Assembly: GCA_913777325.1 (NCBI GenBank)
Contig: CAJYSA010000117.1
Span: 1 to 32,894 of the forward strand
Length of the DNA stretch: 32,894 bases
Direction: 5' to 3'
From: an uncultured Sphingomonas sp.
GTDB lineage: Bacteria > Pseudomonadota > Alphaproteobacteria > Sphingomonadales > Sphingomonadaceae
Shown here: positions 15,564-22,468 of the stretch, piece after piece
Numbering within the stretch: the first letter of the stretch is position 1
Layout: every line of letters begins with the position of its first letter
The notes under the pieces: generated by a model
Database searches by the model: none
What the model saw: only the letters and a program-made list of their open reading frames with translations
What the model was told of the DNA's origin: nothing
Program-made: the position numbers and the translations under genes

Positions 15564-16700
15564 TCAGTCCTGCGGCGCGGGGCCGCTTGTCGACACCGGG
15601 ATCTGCCCGACCGCGCGATCCTGCGCCGCCATCAGATAGTCCGCGGTGGTGAGGAAAGGCACCGGATTGACGGCGTGGCCGTCGATCCGGACCTCATAGT
15701 GCAAGTGCGGCCCGGTCGAGCGCCCGGTCGAGCCCATGAGCGCGATCAACTGCCCACGCTTCACGCGGGTGTTGTCGGCGACGATGATCTTGGACAGGTG
15801 GCCATAGCGGGTGGCGATCCCCTTGCCATGATTGATCTCGACCATGTTGCCATAGCCGCCCTGCCGACCGGCGTGGCTGACGATGCCATCGGCGGTGGCG
15901 TAGATCGGCGTGCCCGTCGGGCCGGGGATATCCACACCGGCATGCATCGCGGCGGTGCCGCGGAACGGATCGGACCGAATGCCGAAATTGCTGGTGAACT
16001 GCAGCTTCTGCACGGGCTGTACCGACGGGATCGCGATCACGCCCTGCTCCAGCCGGTCGAGCTTCTTCCAGGTCATGAACAGCGAGCGGAACTGCTGATC
16101 GGCGGCCATGTCGGCCCGCGCCTCGGCACTGGTCGCCTCGACCAGCGGACCGCCCATCGCGGCGGCGCCCTTCACCACGCGGCTGGGGGCGATGCCGCGC
16201 TGCCGAAGCTGCCGCGCGGTCTGGGTGTAGCGGTCCAGAAGTTGCCGCTCAGCGACCTGCGCCAAGGCCGCTTGCCGGCCTTCCACCTTCAGGAACGGGC
16301 GGATCGTGTCCGCGGCGACGCGGGTCGCCTGCGGATCGACCGCCAGCGTGGCAAGCGCCAGTCGCTTCGCATCGCCCTGCCCCGTCAGCGCGGCCGTCAG
16401 CAGTTCCTGCCGCTGCTCGATGCGTTCGGCATGCTGCTGGGCGGCGGTGCGGATCGTCGCGACGCGCGCCTGCATCCGCTCGACCTTGTGCTCCATCACC
16501 TTCAGCCGTTGCGCCTGGGCCGCAGCAGCGGGGGTCAGCCCGGCGGCGGAGGCGACCTGCGTCGATGCCTGCAACGCGCCATATCCGGCGAAGCCCAGCA
16601 GCAAAGCAGCGCCCCCGCGCAGCAGCGCCGGGCGTCCGGCGATCACGGCATTCAGGCGAACAAGCGGCCGCCCGGCCGGCAAAGAAGCGGTGTCGGTCAT
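15564..16700 (-). CDS. M23 family metallopeptidase with N-terminal coiled coil
   Basis: A 378-residue envelope protein. After a short basic N-terminus there is one TM helix or uncleaved signal (about residues 22-42), then a long Gln/Ala/Arg-rich coiled coil (about 50-150), a linker, and a LytM/peptidase M23 domain. Zinc ligands are H253 and D257 in HAGVD, and H334 as the second His of HLHYEV; H332 is the catalytic His, so the enzyme looks active rather than EnvC-like. Family members cut peptidoglycan crosslinks, often under control of cell division. The TTSxFGxR-like QFTSNFGIRSDPFRG precedes the domain as usual. ATG 16700 was preferred because the longer frame adds only Arg/Ala residues. It is separate from bcp by a 193-base gap in which I see nothing but AT-richer promoter-like sequence. 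Confidence 0.92.
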   Translation of the reverse strand: MTDTASLPAGRPLVRLNAVIAGRPALLRGGAALLLGFAGYGALQASTQVASAAGLTPAAAAQAQRLKVMEHKVERMQARVATIRTAAQQHAERIEQRQELLTAALTGQGDAKRLALATLAVDPQATRVAADTIRPFLKVEGRQAALAQVAERQLLDRYTQTARQLRQRGIAPSRVVKGAAAMGGPLVEATSAEARADMAADQQFRSLFMTWKKLDRLEQGVIAIPSVQPVQKLQFTSNFGIRSDPFRGTAAMHAGVDIPGPTGTPIYATADGIVSHAGRQGGYGNMVEINHGKGIATRYGHLSKIIVADNTRVKRGQLIALMGSTGRSTGPHLHYEVRIDGHAVNPVPFLTTADYLMAAQDRAVGQIPVSTSGPAPQD

Positions 16701-16893
16701 CGAACCCCAGATCAAGACTGCGGCCGGTGCGACGCGCGCCGGCCTTCCCCTTTTTCCGTGTCCAGCCGCGACAAACCGCCGCAGCGAACGCAAAGGTTTG
16801 TGCGCGGCGAAAGGTTAATCGCGCAATAGCCCGTGCGGCAGGGCGCGTCCAAGCGCCGGAGTCGTGCGCCGAGTCGTTGTAAAAAGCCGTGGA

Positions 16894-17349
16894 TCAGCTT
16901 CCGTAGCGTGCCCTTGCGGCCTCCAGCACCGCCGTTGCATGGCCCGGCACCTTTACCTTGCGCCACGCCTGACCCAGCGCGGCGTCGCGGTCGAACAGGA
17001 AGGTCGCGCGCTCGATGCCCATGTACGTTTTGAGGTACAATTGCTTCTCGCCCCACACGCCGAACGCCTCGGTCACGCTGCCATCCAGGTCGCTGGCCAG
17101 CATCACCGACAACGCATGCTTGTCGCGGAACTTCACATGCTTGGCGACCGTATCGCGCGAGATGCCGACGACGCTGACGCCCGCCGCAGCGAAGTCGGCG
17201 GACAGCGCCGAAAATTCCTGCGCCTCACGGGTGCATCCGGGCGTGTCGTCCTTCGGATAGAAATAGATGACCAGTGGACGCGGCAGATCGTGCAGCCGCA
17301 GCGGCGCGCCATCCGCGCCGGTGGCGCTCACGTCCGGGAGGGTGTCCAT
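16894..17349 (-). CDS. bcp: thioredoxin-dependent peroxiredoxin, BCP/PrxQ type, 1-Cys form
   Basis: A 151-residue peroxiredoxin that reduces hydrogen and organic peroxides. The core YFYPKDDTPGCTREAQEF holds the peroxidatic Cys and the conserved Pro and Thr. In E. coli BCP a resolving Cys follows five residues later; here that position is Gln and the protein has no other cysteine, so it must act as a 1-Cys enzyme or use an external thiol. ATG 17349 gives MDTLPDVSATG, matching the family start; the gene overlaps the 3' end of glnE by 22 bases on the same strand, so the two are likely co-transcribed. Confidence 0.93.
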   Translation of the reverse strand: MDTLPDVSATGADGAPLRLHDLPRPLVIYFYPKDDTPGCTREAQEFSALSADFAAAGVSVVGISRDTVAKHVKFRDKHALSVMLASDLDGSVTEAFGVWGEKQLYLKTYMGIERATFLFDRDAALGQAWRKVKVPGHATAVLEAARARYGS

Positions 17350-19973
17350 GCGATGCTCTCCTGCCAGCTTGCCGCGACGCTCTCGCGCACCGCCGCGAAG
17401 GTGGCAAGTACCGTCTCCCAATCCGGCAGCATCAGCGCCCGCGCGATCAGGGCCCGTGTCGCGGCGGCAGCGGGCTCCTGCGCGTCGGGCGCCACCAGTC
17501 GCACCGTCACCAGCAGGCGCGCCAGCACATCATAGGCGACGCGCAGGTCCGGCGCGCACACGCCCGCCGCGATCAACTGATCGATCGCGCCCCCCAGTTC
17601 GGGGGTGAAGCCGATGCGCCGCGTCAGTTGCGCGACATGCACCGCGAACTCCAGATCGACCAGCCCCCCCGGCAGCAACTTGGCATCGAGCGGCCCCTGG
17701 GGCGGCTTGTGCTGCGCCATCTCGGCGCGCATCGTGGTCGCGTCCGCGCCAATGTCGAGCGCGCGGCGGGCACCACCCAGGACGTCGGCGACGATCGACT
17801 GGACCGCCTCGCGCGCCGCAGCGCCGCCGAATATCGGGCGCGCGCGGGTCAGTGCCATATGCTCCCACGTCCACGCCTCCTCCCGTTGATAGCGGGCAAA
17901 GGAATCCAGACTGACCACCAGCGGTCCCTGCGCCCCGGACGGACGCAACCGTGTGTCGACCGCGTAGAGCGGCCCGGCGGCGGTCGGCACCGACAGGGCC
18001 GCGGTCACGCGCTGCGCCAGCCGCGAGAAATACAGCGTCGCGCCCAATGGCTTCGGACCATCCGATTCCGTCACGAAATCGCCGGTGAACAGATAGATCA
18101 CGTCGAGATCGGAGGCATGGGTCAAGGCCGCCCCCCCCAATCGCCCAAGCGCCAGGATCACCAATTCGCCGCCCGGCACGCGTCCGTGCGCCGCCTCGAA
18201 CGCCGCGACCGTCGCCGCCGCAAGCACGCCCACCGCCGCCTCCGCGACGCGCGCATAGCCCGCCGCGACCTCCAGCGGATCTGATCGCCCGGCGACGATC
18301 TGCGCACCCAGCGCGAAGCGCCGATCGCCGACCACGCGCCGCACATGTTCGAGGATCGCCTGGTAATCGGCGCCCGCTTCGGTCGCCCGCATCTGCGCCA
18401 TCAGCGCGTCGATCGAGCCGACCGGTTCGAAGGCGCTGGCATCGATCAGCCCGTCGAGCAGGTCCGGTCGGCGCGCCAGTGCCTCCGCCAGCGTGGGGGC
18501 ATGGCTGAGGATCTCGGCCAGCAGCGTCGCCAGCGCCGGCCGCGCCTCCAGCAGGCGGAAGATGTTGATCGCACTCGGCAATCTCTCGATCAAACGATCG
18601 AACCGGTTCAACGCGGTCATCGGCACGGGCGCCTGGGTCAGTGCTTCGACCAGCCCGGGCAGCACCGCTTCCAATGCACGCTGTGCCGCCGCGCTGCGAA
18701 GCGCCGGATAACGCCCCTCCCGCCATGAGACGATCCGGCGCGCGGCATCCTCGGTCTCGCGAAAACCGGCTCCCTCCAGATAGGCGGCCAGCCGCGCGGC
18801 ATCGTGCGGAACAGCCGCGGTCGGCGCTGGCGCGAGCTTGTCGAAGATCGCCGCAACGCGCGTCACATGCGGGCGCAGCAGATCCAGCAACGCGGCTCCA
18901 TCGACCAGCCCATGCAAGTGCGCGACTCGGTCGAGCGCCGCGCCGTCGGGCAGCGCATGGGTCTGGCGATCGTCGATCATCTGCACGCGGTGCTCGATCG
19001 TCCGCAGCAGCGTGTACGCCTCTGCCAGCGCGCGCGCATCGCCGACGTCGATCCGCCCCGCATCGGCCAGTGCCGTCAGCGCGTCGCGCGTGGCGGGCGC
19101 CCGCAACGCGGGATCGCGCCCGCCATGGATCAGTTGATGGATCTGTGCGAAGAATTCGATTTCGCGGATGCCGCCACGCCCGCGCTTCAGGTCGAAGCCC
19201 GCGCCGAACGCCTGCCCCTGCGCATGATGGTCCCGGATGCGACGCGTGATGTCCAGGATCTCGCCGACCGCACCGAAATCGAGACTGCGCCGCCAGATGA
19301 ACGGGCGGATCGTGTCGAGAAACCGCTGGCCCAACATGCGGTCGCCAGCCGCCGCACGCGCACGAATGAACGCCGCCCGCTCCCACGGCAACGCCTGCGA
19401 TTCATAATAAGCGATCGCGGCATCGATCGGGATCACGATCGGCGTCGCCTCCGGCGAAGGGCGCAATCGGAGATCGACGCGCAGCACATAGCCGTCGACA
19501 TCCCGTGTCTGCAGCAACTCGAGCACGCGCCGCCCGATCCGAACCGCCGCGTCTGCGACGTCCTCCCGGGCGCGATGCGGCAAGGTTGCGGGATCGTAGA
19601 TGAGGATCGGATCGATATCCGAGGAATAGTTCAACTCGCGGCTGCCCTGCTTGCCCAGCGCGATCGCGGCGAAACCCTGTACCTCGACGCCCGGCGTCCG
19701 CTCGACGATCGCCGCGGTGATCGCTCGGTCCAGCGCCGAGTCCGCGAAGTCGGTCAGCGCGGCGGTGACTGCCGTGAGGTCCAGCGCTCCTGCCAGATCG
19801 CCCTCGGCGACGGCCAGTGCCAGTTGCCGCCGCTCCAGCCGCAGCCGCTTGCCGATCGGCAACTCAGGTTCATCAAGCGCGGCGGCGGTGACCTGCGCGC
19901 GTGCAATCAAGCTGTTCAAAAATGGTGCAAAACGTGTCGCACGGCTCCGCGCGTCATGCAGCGGATCGGTCAT
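17328..19973 (-). CDS. glnE: bifunctional glutamine synthetase adenylyltransferase / adenylyl-removing enzyme
   Basis: An 881-residue cytosolic regulator that attaches AMP to, and phosphorolytically removes it from, a tyrosine of glutamine synthetase in response to PII and glutamine. Both nucleotidyltransferase domains are intact: the N-terminal adenylyl-removing domain with D119 and D121 in NYSSDIDP, and the C-terminal adenylylating domain with D622 and D624 in HASDLDVIYLF. GRGGIREIEFF and LPGGLVDLEFAVH mark the GlnD-PII-uridylyltransferase-like helical regions after each domain. ATG 19973 begins MTDPLHDARSRA; 16 more codons are open upstream. Somewhat shorter than the E. coli enzyme, as usual in alphaproteobacteria. 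glnA and PII genes are not nearby. Confidence 0.96.
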   Translation of the reverse strand: MTDPLHDARSRATRFAPFLNSLIARAQVTAAALDEPELPIGKRLRLERRQLALAVAEGDLAGALDLTAVTAALTDFADSALDRAITAAIVERTPGVEVQGFAAIALGKQGSRELNYSSDIDPILIYDPATLPHRAREDVADAAVRIGRRVLELLQTRDVDGYVLRVDLRLRPSPEATPIVIPIDAAIAYYESQALPWERAAFIRARAAAGDRMLGQRFLDTIRPFIWRRSLDFGAVGEILDITRRIRDHHAQGQAFGAGFDLKRGRGGIREIEFFAQIHQLIHGGRDPALRAPATRDALTALADAGRIDVGDARALAEAYTLLRTIEHRVQMIDDRQTHALPDGAALDRVAHLHGLVDGAALLDLLRPHVTRVAAIFDKLAPAPTAAVPHDAARLAAYLEGAGFRETEDAARRIVSWREGRYPALRSAAAQRALEAVLPGLVEALTQAPVPMTALNRFDRLIERLPSAINIFRLLEARPALATLLAEILSHAPTLAEALARRPDLLDGLIDASAFEPVGSIDALMAQMRATEAGADYQAILEHVRRVVGDRRFALGAQIVAGRSDPLEVAAGYARVAEAAVGVLAAATVAAFEAAHGRVPGGELVILALGRLGGAALTHASDLDVIYLFTGDFVTESDGPKPLGATLYFSRLAQRVTAALSVPTAAGPLYAVDTRLRPSGAQGPLVVSLDSFARYQREEAWTWEHMALTRARPIFGGAAAREAVQSIVADVLGGARRALDIGADATTMRAEMAQHKPPQGPLDAKLLPGGLVDLEFAVHVAQLTRRIGFTPELGGAIDQLIAAGVCAPDLRVAYDVLARLLVTVRLVAPDAQEPAAAATRALIARALMLPDWETVLATFAAVRESVAASWQESIAWTPSRT

Positions 19974-20012
19974 CGGCCCGCAACCTTGAGACAAGATCCG
20001 CGTTCCCGCATC

Positions 20013-20192
20013 ATGGTTCAAGACGCCTCCCCTGACGGCACACCCGCACGCGGCGCCTATGTCGTCGCGGCACCTTATGCCGCCGACGCACTGACGGCGC
20101 CACTACGGCGTGCATTCGCGAAGGAAACGAGGCTGCCCGGCGATATGGAAGCGTCTCTGATGAAGCTGCGTCAGGTGCGCAGTCGCCCGTGA
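20013..20192 (+). CDS. small ORF with a weak NepR-like pattern, next to ecfG
   Basis: A possible 59-residue protein from ATG 20013, on the opposite strand to both flanking genes, 39 bases from the glnE start and 86 bases from the ecfG stop. The second half reads LTAPLRRAFAKETR then LPGDMEASLMKL. This resembles the two helices of NepR, which in this window read MGSALRSVYQKTVEEA and VPDDLLSLLGKL: LR, an aromatic, a Lys, then [VL]P-x-D-[LM] and L-x-K-L, with a 2-residue gap. No ribosome-binding site is visible before the ATG. It may be a diverged anti-sigma paralogue, an unrelated small protein, or a non-coding frame; the frame is also open upstream through antisense of glnE. Confidence 0.4.
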   Translation: MVQDASPDGTPARGAYVVAAPYAADALTAPLRRAFAKETRLPGDMEASLMKLRQVRSRP

Positions 20193-20232
20193 GATGATCG
20201 TGGCGACGTATCGTTTCGAGATTCTCAAGAAC

Positions 20233-20264
20233 AACGGCGGGTTCGGCCAACCGAACCCGCCGTT
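20233..20264. terminator. strong bidirectional hairpin terminator downstream of ecfG
   Basis: AACGGCGGGTTCGG and CCGAACCCGCCGTT form a perfect 14-base stem with a CCAA loop. ATCGTTT follows on the plus strand and TTGTTCTTGAG on the minus strand. It sits between the convergent 59-residue ORF and ecfG, so it can end transcription from both sides. Confidence 0.85.
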
Positions 20265-20278
20265 ATCGTTTAAACGAA

Positions 20279-20923
20279 TTAGCTATCGCGGTCGCGGCTG
20301 AGCTCGTCGACTTCGCTCATGATCGAGTCGAGCGTCGACCGCTCGCTATCGACCTCATGGTCACGACGCGACGACAGCGTGCTGCCGGCCATCAGCGCCT
20401 CCAGCGCAACACGTCCACGCGCCACGCGGCTCTTGATCGTGCCCACCGCGACGCCGCAGATTTCGGCCGCCTCTTCGTAGGCGAACCCGCCCGCGCCGAC
20501 CAGAATCAGCGCTTCCCGCTGCGGCTGCGGCAGATGCATCAACGCGCGTTGCATGTCCGCCAGTTCGACATGCTTGTCCTGACTGGCCGGAGCGGCAAGG
20601 ACGCGATCCGCGACCAGATCATCCCACTCGCCCTTGAAGCGCGCGCGGCGCATCTGGCTGAGGAACAGGTTGCGTAGGATGATAAAGGTCCAGGCGCGCA
20701 TGTTGGTGCCAGCCTGGAAGCGCTTGCGCGCTGCCCATGCCTTCAACAGCGTCTCCTGCACCAGATCATCGGCAAGATCGCGATTGCCCGACAGCGAGCG
20801 CCCGAAGGCGCGCAAATGCGGGATGACCAGCGCGAGCTGCTTCTTGAACTCAGGATCGGAAAGCGCGACGTGCTCGACCGGCGCCGCCGACGCGTCTTCC
20901 GCGAGCGTGTGGGATTGGGTCAT
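20279..20923 (-). CDS. ecfG: ECF sigma factor of the general stress response (EcfG)
   Basis: A 214-residue sigma factor. Region 2 spans about residues 25-95 (ADDLVQETLLKAWAARKRF, then MRAWTFIILRNLFLSQMRR) and region 4 about 120-175 (LPQPQREALILVGAGGF, YEEAAEICGVAVGTIKSRVARGR split over the helix-turn-helix). GAGGF-YEEAAEICG is characteristic of the EcfG group. In unstressed cells NepR binds it; phosphorylated PhyR titrates NepR and frees EcfG to transcribe promoters of the GGAAC-N16/17-CGTT type. ATG 20923 is preceded by GGAG at good spacing; the frame continues upstream without conserved residues. In many relatives ecfG follows nepR directly; here it is separated from nepR by phyR and a small membrane protein, on the opposite strand to nepR. 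Confidence 0.95.
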   Translation of the reverse strand: MTQSHTLAEDASAAPVEHVALSDPEFKKQLALVIPHLRAFGRSLSGNRDLADDLVQETLLKAWAARKRFQAGTNMRAWTFIILRNLFLSQMRRARFKGEWDDLVADRVLAAPASQDKHVELADMQRALMHLPQPQREALILVGAGGFAYEEAAEICGVAVGTIKSRVARGRVALEALMAGSTLSSRRDHEVDSERSTLDSIMSEVDELSRDRDS

Positions 20924-21026
20924 GCCGCTCCGTTGTGCTGGATCACCGCCTGCGTGGCGTGCGTCCGAGCTGTCAAGATAGGTAGCGTCCGGCCGCTTGG
21001 CCAGTCCGTGCGTCAACATCGTCGCG

Positions 21027-21164
21027 TCAGGACAACAGGATCGCGGCGAAGATCGCAATCACCAACAGCAGCGATGCCGCCAGGATGTAGCGGGTCATCC
21101 CCGGAGTGCTGCCCGCGCGCGCCTCATCGGTGTCGAGGTGAATGCGCTCGTTTTCATCTGCCAT
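21027..21164 (-). CDS. 45-residue single-pass membrane protein between ecfG and phyR
   Basis: Not among long frames but a clean small gene: ATG at 21164, stop at 21027-21029. The first 25 residues are hydrophilic and acidic (MADENERIHLDTDEARAG), then TPGMTR and one strongly hydrophobic helix (YILAASLLLVIAIFAAILLS) running to the C-terminus: an N-in or N-out tail-anchored peptide. GAGGG lies about 8-12 bases before the start. It is on the same strand as phyR (81 bases upstream) and ecfG (103 bases downstream), so it is probably part of the stress locus transcript. I know no named family; a membrane-stress or regulatory peptide is conceivable, but nothing in the sequence proves it. Confidence 0.65.
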   Translation of the reverse strand: MADENERIHLDTDEARAGSTPGMTRYILAASLLLVIAIFAAILLS

Positions 21165-21191
21165 AGCGAATTAACCCTCGAACAACGTTTT

Positions 21192-21213
21192 GGGTCCGTA
21201 TCGACACGGACCC
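21192..21213. terminator. hairpin after phyR
   Basis: GGGTCCGT and ACGGACCC pair across a 6-base loop, 31 bases downstream of the phyR stop on the minus strand. The sequence after it reads AAAACGTTGTT rather than a T-run, so it may only attenuate read-through into the small membrane gene and ecfG, or act as a processing site. Confidence 0.45.
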
Positions 21214-21244
21214 GCAACAGGATGGCACGTGCGCGTGCCGCGGA

Positions 21245-22039
21245 TCAGGCGGGCACCGTGCTTTCGTCGAAGAACAGCGCCTGGCTGATCGCCGCCTTTA
21301 CGGTGGAGCGCTGGAACGGCTTGGTGATCAGGAACGTCGGCTCGGGCCGCTCCCCGGTCAGCAGCCGTTCCGGGAACGCGGTGATGAAGATCACCGGCAC
21401 GTTGAATTCGGCGAGAATGTCCTTCACCGCATCGATGCCCGAACTGTCGTCGGCCAGCTGGATGTCGGCGAGCACGAGGCCGGGGCGATCTTCCATGGCC
21501 AGGGCCACCGCCTCGTCGCGCGTGACGGCCACCCCCGTGACCTCGTGCCCGAGATCGCGGACGATCGATTCGATGTCCATCGCGATGATTGGCTCATCCT
21601 CGATGATCAACACGCGGGCGCGCGTCTGCTTCTCGATCTCGGCGAGCGCCTCCGCGACCAGCGCATCGACTTCCGCCGGCTCCACCTCGATCAGATAGGC
21701 CGCGTCCTCGGGCGTGAACCCTTCCATCGCGGTCAGCAGCAGCGCCTGCCGCGACAGCGGGGTCATCCGCGACAGTCGCGCCCGCGCCACCGCCTCCTGG
21801 TCTTCCGCTGGCGTCTCATCGGCGGTTTCGTCGAAATTGGCCGAATTCCAGATCGCCTGGAACGTGCGGTACAGCCCCAGCCGCGGGTCCACCTCGCGCG
21901 GGAACTGATCCGGCGCGGCCACGATCGCCTCCAGCGTGGCGCGCACGTACCGGTCGCCCTGCGCCTGGCTGCCCGTCAGCGCACGGCCATAGCGGCGCAG
22001 GAACGGAAGATGCGGCGCGAGTTGTTGTCCGAGCGACAT
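21245..22039 (-). CDS. phyR: general stress response regulator PhyR (sigma-like domain plus receiver)
   Basis: A 264-residue anti-anti-sigma response regulator. Residues 1-135 are an EcfG-like sigma mimic (regions 2 and 4: MSLGQQLAPHLPFLRRYGRAL, then MTPLSRQALLLTAMEGF) that binds NepR once exposed. The C-terminal receiver spans about 142-260 with acidic pocket EDE at 147-149, phosphoacceptor D192 in LADIQL, T220 and K240. The output-side motif FITAFPERLLTGERPEPTF belongs to the FAT GUY receiver group found in PhyR proteins. AGGGAGGG lies about 10 bases before ATG 22039. The gene is divergent from nepR, sharing a 264-base regulatory region. Confidence 0.96.
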   Translation of the reverse strand: MSLGQQLAPHLPFLRRYGRALTGSQAQGDRYVRATLEAIVAAPDQFPREVDPRLGLYRTFQAIWNSANFDETADETPAEDQEAVARARLSRMTPLSRQALLLTAMEGFTPEDAAYLIEVEPAEVDALVAEALAEIEKQTRARVLIIEDEPIIAMDIESIVRDLGHEVTGVAVTRDEAVALAMEDRPGLVLADIQLADDSSGIDAVKDILAEFNVPVIFITAFPERLLTGERPEPTFLITKPFQRSTVKAAISQALFFDESTVPA

Positions 22040-22161
22040 GTGTAGAAAACCCTCCCTGCGACGCGGACCCAGCCGACGCCGCCGATACCCAGATTGACGT
22101 GGACGTGACGACAGGCCGCAGATGATACCCCCCGGACCGGCGAAATTCGTCGCACCGGCAT

Positions 22162-22186
22162 GGAACCAACGACCCCAGCTTTGGTT
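22162..22186 (+). promoter_or_regulatory. candidate EcfG-dependent promoter for nepR-phyP
   Basis: GGAAC at 22162-22166, a 16-base spacer, then GGTT at 22183-22186. The EcfG consensus is GGAAC-N16/17-CGTT, so -35 is perfect and -10 has one mismatch. It would give a leader of about 110 bases before the nepR start and make the locus autoregulated, as in relatives. No matching box was seen in the phyR direction. Confidence 0.45.
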
Positions 22187-22303
22187 TCATCGGCCATACG
22201 TGCATTACGCTTGTCCGATTGGGCGTTCGTTCAGGGGACGTCCTGCTGCGCCGTCTCGCCACGCGACGGATATCGGCGATCGGAATGTCTTAGGGGGTTT
22301 ACG

Positions 22304-22462
22304 TTGACGTCGGATAAGGAAGCGCCTGAAAAGCCCAAAAAGGGCACCGCGGCACAATCGAAGAACCGCGACATGGGATCGGCGCTGCGCTCCGTCTATC
22401 AGAAGACCGTCGAAGAGGCGGTGCCGGATGACCTGCTGTCGCTGCTCGGCAAGCTAGACTGA
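22304..22462 (+). CDS. nepR: anti-sigma factor NepR
   Basis: A 52-residue anti-sigma factor that holds EcfG inactive until phosphorylated PhyR captures it. The lysine-rich flexible N-terminus is followed by the two conserved helices, GSALRSVYQKTVEEAVP and DDLLSLLGKLD. The start is TTG at 22304, chosen because AGGGGG lies 6 bases before it; there is no ATG upstream in frame before the ribosome-binding site and the internal ATG at 22373 would cut helix 1. The phyP start follows 6 bases after the stop, so the pair is an operon. Confidence 0.93.
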   Translation: MTSDKEAPEKPKKGTAAQSKNRDMGSALRSVYQKTVEEAVPDDLLSLLGKLD

Positions 22463-22468
22463 CGCGAC

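Noticed and set aside
15549-16829. Plus-strand open frame opposite the M23 peptidase
   Set aside because: The minus strand has a complete zinc-site peptidase; the plus-strand product is biased in composition and motif-free.
19982-20006. EcfG-like promoter on the minus strand before glnE (GGAAC-N16-GGTT)
   Set aside because: The -10 box would be only 8 bases from the glnE ATG, requiring a nearly leaderless transcript; with no other support I treat it as chance.
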